From the NCBI GenBank assembly GCA_029891345.1, contig CM056994.1, positions 226,602,991 through 226,666,990 on the forward strand: a stretch of DNA of 64,000 bases. The letters run 5' to 3'. This document shows, one piece after another, positions 56,241-64,000 of this stretch. Origin of the DNA: Dryococelus australis (Eukaryota > Arthropoda > Insecta > Phasmatodea > Phasmatidae). The notes beneath the pieces were generated by a model. The model was not told where the DNA came from and searched no databases. It saw only the letters and a list, made by a program, of their open reading frames with translations. The number at the start of each line of letters is the position of its first letter. Positions within the stretch are counted from its first letter, which is position 1. A program made the translations under genes and the position numbers.

Positions 56241-58057
56241 TCACATGGATAATTTCCGAGCAACACGTGGATCAATTATTTCTGGAAGAAGGCAATTGTT
56301 GTACAATTTTTTTTCATTAGGTAGCATTTTGTCATTCCAAAATAAACTGTCCTTTTCTATTGTTTGCAACGTCGTACCAAATGGAGACCAGACTACGAAG
56401 TAGCATACTTGTCGCCCAGTAATATGCAAAATACCCTGTACTTGATACATGTAATTAGGATTTCCTTTCAGCTGTAGGGCTCCAGCTTTCATTTCCAGAA
56501 ACTTAATTTTCTTGGCATCAACTGCACTTTCACTGGACATTGTTCGTGCCGAGGCTGGGCATTTTATCTCGATGATTTCCATTTTGCCTATCAGCCCATC
56601 TCGTGAAGCAGCAAGGAAAGGAAATTTTTCGTCTGCTATCAGACTACTCGACTGAACTTCCAACATTCCTTTCTGATGCAAACTGTGCAATTGCAATAGG
56701 TTCTTTTTGCAAACCCGACGAAGTACTTGCGGTCCCATTGAAAACTTGATAACTTATTTCTTTTACAACAGAAGCAAATGAAGTTGTATGTTTCATTTTG
56801 CAAATTTTCCCGAAAAAACAGACGAAGTGAGTCTTTTACTGCGGTGAGTTCTGCAACAGTAAGATGAACTTTGTTCTCGAATACTCTCTTCTATATTATT
56901 CCTATCTTCATTTTGCAGTTCTAGGAATTCAGCTTTTCTTTTTTCAAATTCTGCTTCAAGCATGTCTTCTTGAATCACTGATGCACCAATACTATAATCA
57001 CAATTTTCTTTGCCAAATTTGAGACCACTGTTTCCTTTGAAGCTAAGTCAGTGGCGGTTGTTATTTATCATCCTTTCCTTGGGCCTTTTAATAAATATTT
57101 TTGTGTGGAAGCCTGGACTTTTCTTCACAGAGGTCTTGTAAACGAGTCTGTGCAAGTCTCACTTGGCATTAATGGAAACAGTCGCTGCATGACATCTTGT
57201 CTGGTAAGAGCTGCGAAGAGAGAAATTTACATGTTCCCCTCAGACTATTTTAGCAACAATTGAATTGAAAAGCTCTGGAACATAATTGTCAACATTGTAA
57301 GTCAAACTGGAGGCATTATTCGCAACATGTTTAACTGCAGTTTGAAGTTCATCGAAAATACAAGTTTCTTTCAATAATGGTAACATATTAATTTCCCCTC
57401 TGATTAGTAGAACCATCACAGAAGTATTGTAGCTTGAGTGATCATCGAATACATGATGAACACTGTTCAATATGTATTTTTTTAACTCTGCAGCTCTCAC
57501 GTGTCCTGCAACATCGATTTAAACTACAGCTGTTCTCGGTCTTAGTATTTTGTTGAGAACATTATTTCTTAAGTACACTTCACACACTTTGTTTGTATAA
57601 TTTCATAAAACATGGTTAGGACATTCAATTTGTTTGAACTGGAAGTGTACGACCGTAAGCATGAAGTCAATTTTCTGTAAACGCTGGAGTCACAGTTACC
57701 AATTAACTTATGGTATTTTATACCATGCATCATGACACACTACAAGAATCCTTTTCAACAATTATACTTTGGTCCGTTGCAGACGATGGTTCCAACTGCA
57801 GCCGCCTTGACATTCACAAGTACGCCAGTCTGTTCAGGTCTTTCTGTGCGAATGGACATGCCATACTTGAAAATCAAAACACTGCAGAAACCCAAACGCC
57901 TTTCTTTTATCAGTTTCATGTCTGAAAATGTGTAGTCAAATGGATGATGACTACTGATGGAATTAATGCTTTCTATAAGTAAGCCTATGTCAACAATTCT
58001 TTGCCTTCAACACGATGGAAATCATCTGGGTTCGTGTTTTCATGGTTCTTGAGAGAT
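56241..58057 (-). pseudogene. Terminal exon: Mutator-like region and YqaJ nuclease
   Basis: Opens after acceptor CATTACATTACAG. A first block (58000-57740) carries RIVDIGLLIESI, FSDMKLIKERR and LVNVKAAAVGTI, as in Mutator-like transposases of arthropods. After an apparent deletion come NCDSSVY (57700-57677, where relatives have a DGD catalytic motif), a ..IECPNH block (57629-57611) and a Leu/Val-rich helix with NNASSLTYNVDNYV (57500-57240), then SLRSSYQTRC in another frame (about 57225). The nuclease follows: a SKRLTSS segment (56978-56793), then after a +1 shift DGLIG, IIEIKCP and YMYQVQG in the uninterrupted 165-codon ORF 56738-56241. The Asp, E-x-K and Gln of the PD-(D/E)xK fold are all intact. 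Confidence 0.75.
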
Positions 58058-58176
58058 CTGTAATGTAATGAGAATAAACAGAATCTATTAAAATAATACA
58101 GTACTTTCAGCTCAGCTGAATTTTACATGCTAAATTATACCTGAGCACTCAAAATAAAATAGTAATGTGTACCAAC

Positions 58177-58308
58177 CTGTTTCGATTATCTTCAATTTCA
58201 AGAAAAGAATCTACAACTGTACAGCCATTTCCACAAAATTGAGACATTTCTTTCTTTTCGTTGCCTTGGTGGATAATTTCCGCCAAGTATTTCAAACACA
58301 CGTCATGT
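58177..58308 (-). CDS. Exon 3 of the Mutator/YqaJ gene
   Basis: 132 bases between acceptor TTCTTACTTTTAG and donor GTTGGT (weak but GT). Open in the phase inherited from exon 2 across 44 codons: HDVCLKYLAEIIHQGNEKKE, then a QFCGNGC-type Cys pair and an acidic end. Intron 2 is 1,686 bases and intron 3 only 119. The agreement of phase on both sides argues against chance. Confidence 0.6.
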
Positions 58309-59994
58309 CTAAAAGTAAGAACAAATACAAAGTGCTATTAGTAGATACAGCAGTTCTCATATTTTCGTATTTTTTCATGTTTATATGTAATGCTTACACG
58401 CAAATGGATACCAACCATGCTTTGTTCGAAAAATGAATTGTCATCTTCAAATACTTGTGTGTTAAAAAACACCGAAAATGTATGTAGAACCAAACAAATA
58501 TTTTGTTTCAATAACCATATCTTGGTTTGGAGCAACCAAATAACTAAATAATTTGGTTTCAACAACAAACTATTTCAATGCCCATATACAAACAAATAAT
58601 TTGGTTGAGCAAAACAACGCTTTTTACATTTTCTCGCCAATTACACCATTTCTTTTCGGTCCTCTTTTATCTCCGTTTGATTCTATGTACATCTTTCCTG
58701 CTAATTTCAATACAAATTTTTTTTTTCCCCCTATTTACACTATTTCTTTACATTAACACCACGAACTAAATATTTTTAACATCATTGCTCACCTGTTTAT
58801 TTTCTGAACACGACTGAGCATGGAGAAGTATAACTATTCCGTACAATCAATGTTTACAGCGCTCACAATCTCGTATATGAAACATTTGTCATTCGGAACT
58901 CTATACCACGTTGTTGACCAGTAAGTTGCTCTAGATCACGTGACAGCAGCACTGTACTCTCAACACTAGCAGCTGAAGCAGACAAAAATCTCAGACTTCT
59001 TTTCTAAGCCTAATTAAATATAAAGTGCATTAGTAAATAATCATTCTCAATTTGTATTCCCTTGATTCTTATTTTTATGTGCTTTATTATGAAAATTACA
59101 AACTGCGGCAGAAATTTCAAGAAAGTTTGTAAGTGTGCACATATTTGTCAGTTTATTTGTTCTATCTTGCCAATGTTATATACCTTCCTTTTGCTATTCA
59201 TGTATTTTTTAATAAATTTGTAAATATATTAGATTATATTTTGGTACAGCTTTGCTTTCTATATTTAACAGTTTTTTTGGTAAAAAAAAAAAAAAGGTTG
59301 TGTATAGTATTAGTGGTATGTCAATGTTGATTTATTATAACATCATTAAGTTTGAAACAATTTACAGCATTTCCTGCATTTTACACCTTCCTGCTTTTTA
59401 CATAATTTTTGCTGGATCCCTTGAATGGTGTAAAACAAGGGGTTCTACTGCAGTTATCATATAATTTTACAAATAAGCATTATTTCCTCTCCTGAAATAA
59501 AAAAAATAACCTCGAGATATATTTCCACCATATTGCAGTACTGGCGCACGGGCCGAACTGGAGTTCTATTTACAATTTTATGGCGGAATGCCACGACTCG
59601 TTCTGAACGCTAAATCAGACTATCACTCAAGACAAAAAAAAAGAATAAAAGATGCTGAGTGCGGCAGATTGTACGAAGGTTAAGTGTAGGTACACTGCAC
59701 TTCACCGTATAGTTTAACAGGGAAATGTGAGAACTGCTGAATCCAAGGTAAAATTATAAGTGGCATGCACTTCCATTTAAAAAAGTTTCAAAAATTAAAG
59801 CTTGAGCATGTCCGTTAAGAGACACTTAAAATTTAGATTACTGACAGCGGCAAATTACTATTACTCAACGTTTACTGTCTTCTGAAAAATCATCAGAAAA
59901 CGCACATTCGTTGACTCAGTTTTAGTAGCTGAGTGTTACTATACACCAACAAAATTTACATTTTTATCATAATAAATAATAGCTGAGCACTTAC

Positions 59995-60106
59995 GTTTCA
60001 TTTAGAGTTCCTTTAGGAGAGTCCAATATGCTCCCTGGAATAGCTGTTACTTCACTGTTGTCCGAGACTTGAGGATCTGAGTAGACATCACTCTGGTTGA
60101 TCTGAT
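59995..60106 (-). CDS. Exon 2 of the Mutator/YqaJ gene
   Basis: 112 bases between acceptor ATGCTCTAG and donor GTAAGTG (near-consensus). In the phase set by exon 1 it is fully open and encodes an acidic, Ser/Asp-rich linker (DQINQSDVYSDPQVSDNSEV). Composition suggests a disordered segment before the transposase. Intron 1 is 148 bases. Confidence 0.6.
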
Positions 60107-60254
60107 CTAGAGCATGATAACTTAATTTAAATACAACTAGGTCAAAAGTTGTGTTAATAACATATCATTAAATAAACCACAAGCTATTAAAGCATGTTAC
60201 ATGAAAAGTACATTACTTCATTTTAAATATATTTTTAGCGAAAATGTATATTAC

Positions 60255-60348
60255 CTCTGTTGATGAAAGTCCACTGCCTTTGTTCTTTTTCTTTTTGCAC
60301 AGAGATGCAGTTTAGTTTTATTCCCTCTTCAGTAATCATTCTTGTCAT
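60255..60348 (-). CDS. Exon 1 (candidate) of the Mutator/YqaJ gene
   Basis: An ATG at 60348 opens 31 codons (MTRMITEEGIKLNCISVQKE, then a Glu/Gln/Arg-rich end) plus one base, closing at donor GTAATA (60254-60249). The single leftover base pairs with the two bases needed by exon 2. The frame is also open upstream of the ATG to about 60391, where an AG (TTACAG) sits, so this may be an internal exon whose upstream partner is not in view. Confidence 0.5.
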
Positions 60349-60480
60349 TGTCCTCCATAGTTTCCGGCCAATGACGCTGAGTAAGGGCTGTAATTATAAA
60401 TGCTTTTCGAATATCAACAAACCTCCCTCCGCCAAAATTGATGTTTTTGTTGATTATAGTCCTCTTCTGGAAGACGGTTA

Positions 60481-60740
60481 ACCGCGGCAAACAACTGTCC
60501 TCCAATATTCTGGTGGATGAGGTCTTACGGTCAGCCAGCAGTTACCCAGTATCCAGTTGCATCAAAATGGCGCGGTATATCTAGAAGAATTCAGGCAGCA
60601 TATAAATTACGTAATTAATTTTTATGATGAAGTTAAAGATTCCAATTTGAATGGGGCTGCATATTCACACATTCTTGTTAAAAGAATGAATTTACGGAAC
60701 TGGAACAATACATATACGATCATATTTTAATTTTTCTTAC
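60481..60740. other. 5' flank of the Mutator/YqaJ gene
   Basis: Slightly GC-richer DNA with no clear promoter motif and no terminal inverted repeat matching the 3' side. Confidence 0.4.
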
Positions 60741-60842
60741 TGTTTCGTTTCTAAAACAACATGTAATTCATATACAACAGTAATAGTTACATGTTTCGTT
60801 TCTAAAACAACAAGTAATTCATATACAACAGTAATAGTTACA
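60741..60842. repeat. 51-bp tandem duplication
   Basis: TGTTTCGTTTCTAAAACAAC starts both units (60741 and 60792). The units are identical apart from one base (CATG against CAAG), so the duplication is young. Confidence 0.95.
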
Positions 60843-62330
60843 ATGTAATCACTAGATAGCGCTACAATTAATAATTTCTATTCATTACTATAGACTGATA
60901 TTTGTTCCAGTATGTATTTGTAAATTATTTAAATGTAAATGCATTAATTCATAAAAATATAGAAAGGTAAATAGAATGTCTAGATTTTGAAAACAATGTA
61001 CTTTTCCTTAACATTATGCATATTATGCGAGTATAAATATATTTTCGATACTATATTTACAAAATTGTCCCTTTAAACTGGCTTTTAAATTTTGTCTGCT
61101 AGTTACAACAGTAGCAATAAAATAACTATTATGTCAGGCACTGTTGCTGTGTGTAGTATTGCTAATAATTAATTATTGCCTTCCATCATAAATCCCTTTA
61201 AAAAACCTCATAATTATATTTTTCATAAACTTTTGTTAAAAACATCTTAGAAATGGCAGTTCTACATATATTAATTAGTTAGCTGGCAGTACGTAAAATT
61301 CTACGTACTGTCGCAGACTAATTGAGACGACCAGAGAGCTTCTTTATCAAATCAAACAGAATCACATTCTCTTTCAGACTGTAGAGTATCGCTAATTTTT
61401 TTACTCACCATCTCAAACAAATATTATAGCAAAACTGTTCCCAACCTTCTATTTAATAACAAATTCAAACACAACACACTTATAAAAATTTGTATGCAAA
61501 CATGCGACACAATTTTCATGGGTATTTTCCTAACAATGCCTTGAGCATAGTTCAATAGTGGTTCAACCATAAAAATCTTGGTCACGTTGCCAGATTTCGT
61601 AGTGGAGAGGCATCCACATCCCATCTATCTAGCAGTCTGCTGGTTGACAACTATAATGTATAAAGGGTGGGGGACCACCAGCAAGTCGCCGAGCGAATGT
61701 CTGCCAACAGCTTGCCAGCTGACTACTGGATGTTGTTTACATTTCCAGCCCTAAGTTCGGAAACACAGATAAAGGATACACACATGCACTTCTTCCTCCT
61801 GCCTGTTATCAGGTAATTAGTCTGTGCGCTTCTTCCCGTCCTTCCACTCCTCCATGCGACGTCATGGACTGTCTCTCTCTTCTCATCCTCGGCGACAAGT
61901 CACGCTCGGGAGTTTCCCATCCTAGCCATTCAGAAGCAACATATGACGGACCCTTACAACACTGCAACAGATGTTTGAGAAAACTTGAATTACTCGGAAA
62001 TTAGATCTGTACACTCGAATATTATTACACACGATGAAAACCGAAGGATTAAACTACAAATGACACTTTGTGCTTTTCCATTTCTGTGTGAGGAAACTGT
62101 GTAGGCGAGCTGTAAATATGCCAGTTTTTACAGTTTTCACTATTTTTTCCTCTTTAAAAACATTTAATACAAAAAAAGTAAAAAAGTGGTAGCTGTAGAT
62201 AAATATTTGTTACCATTCCTGGAAAAATATTGTATACCCAGAACTTATATTTACCGAGATACAGGTTTTCAATGCAAACATGGACTTTACAGGCAAAAAC
62301 TGACTAGGGAGGCCCCTTAAAATTTACAGC
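60843..62330. other. AT-rich stretch with one palindrome, otherwise nothing
   Basis: CAGTACGTA (61287-61295) and TACGTACTG (61302-61310) form a perfect short hairpin. A TATA-like GTATAAAGGG lies at about 61659 next to a GC-richer patch (61640-61960) that could be an LTR or promoter remnant. No gene is supported. Confidence 0.5.
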
Positions 62331-63720
62331 ATTACTTCATTACAATACTCACAACTTGGCACTTAGACACTCTTTCATTAACACAAAATCAGGCACCTTC
62401 AACATTTTTGCCTGTACACCTCAACTCACTACAATTTTAAATCACACAAGACGTTGAACCACAAAGAAATGGTCTCAGGAGCTTTCTTAATTACTATAGA
62501 GATTATTACCTCAAATAATTGCTATCTCCAAGTAAACTCTGTACTCAAACATACTTCCCTCCAATCCAATCATTAACACGCCAAACATGCAGATCCTGAG
62601 ACCAGGGATATTGTCCCCACCATAACTCTCAAGAGTGATTTCATTCACCCATTCACAAAGTCATAACTCACGCACCATGCCACACTGTCCTTGTTCCACA
62701 GTCTTCAATCCTGCGCATTTTCCCAGTTAGTAAGCCCACAATAAACTGCCACACCACAACACAGTCTCTTATATTAATTTGACTGGCATCAAATTTTCCT
62801 TGCTCTGATGGTTAACACTTGCCCTAAACCTCTCAATGTTGGCGACACTAACTACATCCGTCCAAAGCCGAAGATACACCAGGCCATCCCCTCACAAAAT
62901 CCTGGCTTGCACTCCATCCTCCAGCCCAACTATTCCACTAACCACTTTGCTACTTCCCAGAACCACATACTGCTCCTACTCAGTATTTGGTAACGTAATT
63001 CACAAATTCATACGTTATTCCAGGCAAAACTCAAAAATATGTCCGTATCTCATTATTCATACAAATGAAAACTAAAGTCCACACAGACTCCATAAACCCC
63101 TTTAAATTGCATTATCTTCCTTGTCCAGTTTAATTTTCCTAAATCCAGGCGCCAAGGGAAAAAGCGACAGTCCCGCAATGCGTCTCCCGCAAAAATTCTA
63201 AGTCCATACTTGAACTGCACGTATTTCTAAGTCACACGCACTACTGGACTGCAAATTTATAAGTTCCTTCACTATCTCCAGCACAAAATAAACAGTCCCA
63301 CAACAGCCTTAAAAAACAACTACGCATGTCTATCCTTAATTTTGACAAAGTTCCCACTAACTTCATCACCTCGCAGAATAATACTTATCTTCTCTTGCAG
63401 TGATGCCTCAAGCGTCCTGGTAAGACTGACCATTCTCAAGCAGAATCTCTTACTATTGAGCCCTGGCACTCTGGCCGGTAACGTCTTCCATGAGACTGGC
63501 TCCCACACCGGTATTTATACTAGCCAAAACCCCTTCCCTCGCCACGTCCTCACTCCTCCGAGACCATTCCCCAGCACGCTCTTTACAAGCACAGCACCCT
63601 TTCAGCTACAATGCGCTCTATAATGACAAACACCTAAAAAATGTGAAATCCGCCAATTAAAAGAAAGCGGGCTTCAGAACCCGTAACCCACAGTGCACGG
63701 CAGGTAGAAGCATCCACCGG
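62330..63720. other. C-over-G biased segment, LTR-like, unresolved
   Basis: The plus strand is strikingly C-rich and G-poor for over 1 kb. A TATA-like GTATAAATAC is present at 63520-63511 (reads the same on both strands but for the ends). Short ORFs here encode only Pro/Ser/Thr/Gln-rich strings and match nothing. It may be a minus-strand LTR or other retroelement remnant. Confidence 0.3.
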
Positions 63721-64000
63721 GATCAAGCAGCCCGAGAGGCTGTAAAATGCACAAAGTTATAACAAACTGCTTACATTTTCACACATAGGATACACAGTTA
63801 CAAACTTCATTATTATTGAAATGTTTGCTGAAATTCGTTAAAATGTCCAACTTTTTTATTTCATAACATGTGCATTTTGTTGGTTATGGAATGAAATTAT
63901 GCACAAGGATTTTATAAACTGTTTATAACAAACTTACAATAGTTTAATTTTAATTAATACTTTATTACATGTCTGAGAGATCCTAGATTATTGAGGAGGT

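Larger units (their letters stand above)
56241..60348 (-). pseudogene. Spliced Mutator-like transposase / YqaJ nuclease gene
   Basis: Four exons on the minus strand: 60348-60255, 60106-59995, 58308-58177 and 58057-56241. All three introns have GT and AG ends, and the phases agree (1, 2, 2), so the first 338 coding bases read open through two introns and into the fourth exon. The terminal exon then encodes a Mutator-like transposase region followed by a YqaJ exonuclease-type domain, an order I recall from uncharacterised arthropod proteins. The coding frame breaks 24 codons into the last exon (stop at 57987-57985), with further frameshifts. The first exon may extend or start elsewhere: an alternative acceptor TAATTACAG lies just upstream at about 60392. 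A transposon gene in decay is most likely; a recently lost host gene is possible. Confidence 0.7.

Noticed and set aside
63342..63623. 93-codon ORF near the right end
   Set aside because: Ser/Thr/Pro-rich translation of the C-rich segment, with no conserved motif.
1..64000. CRISPR array, bacterial operon or plasmid features
   Set aside because: No regularly spaced repeats with unique spacers, no Shine-Dalgarno-led gene series; introns, SINEs and LTR elements show a eukaryotic genome.

Overview
This is a eukaryotic, AT-rich, very gene-poor stretch dominated by decayed transposable elements. No rRNA, CRISPR, operon or bacterial-type gene is visible, and no intact host gene could be recognised. 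The transposon mix fits an arthropod, perhaps a large-genome insect: PHD-finger LINE, Ty3/Gypsy elements with gag, integrase and an F-like env relic, pogo/Tigger, hAT, tRNA-derived SINEs and a Mutator/YqaJ-type gene. The taxon is an inference and is not proven by the sequence.

Layout: 300-2045 LTR-like sequence plus leader and gag-like start. 2051-3960 (-) broken LINE with ORF1 PHD finger and ORF2 endonuclease but no reverse transcriptase. 6490-6560 tRNA-derived SINE head. 6590-9000 (-) copy A of an LTR retroelement family. 12100-14140 (-) 3' part of a Ty3/Gypsy element (integrase, GPY/F-like C terminus, extra 234-codon ORF). 15290-16850 second LTR-like unit. 17757-19145 hairpins, a Tigger-type terminus and a hAT BED-finger relic. 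21433-21591 palindromic Tigger-like terminus. 21830-22650 GC-rich island with a 77-bp minisatellite. 26605-26885 SINE. 27030-27720 (-) YqaJ nuclease fragment. 32502-33078 TA-flanked MITE. 33975-37095 (+) copy B and 38885-40677 (+) copy C of the same LTR family as copy A. 40678-49578 Gypsy-like element with LTRs, gag and env remnants but no pol, carrying a second MITE copy (44029-44692). 55200-55806 pogo/Tigger transposase fragment. 56241-60348 (-) the best gene in the window: a spliced gene with three clean exons and a broken terminal exon carrying a Mutator-like transposase region followed by a YqaJ (lambda-exonuclease-like) nuclease domain.

The GC-richer patches mostly coincide with LTR-type elements, while the AT-rich background between them shows nothing recognisable. 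The most interesting locus is 56241-60348: its intron phases agree across three introns and its nuclease residues are intact, yet the transposase part is frameshifted. A separate YqaJ fragment of the same type lies at 27030-27720.
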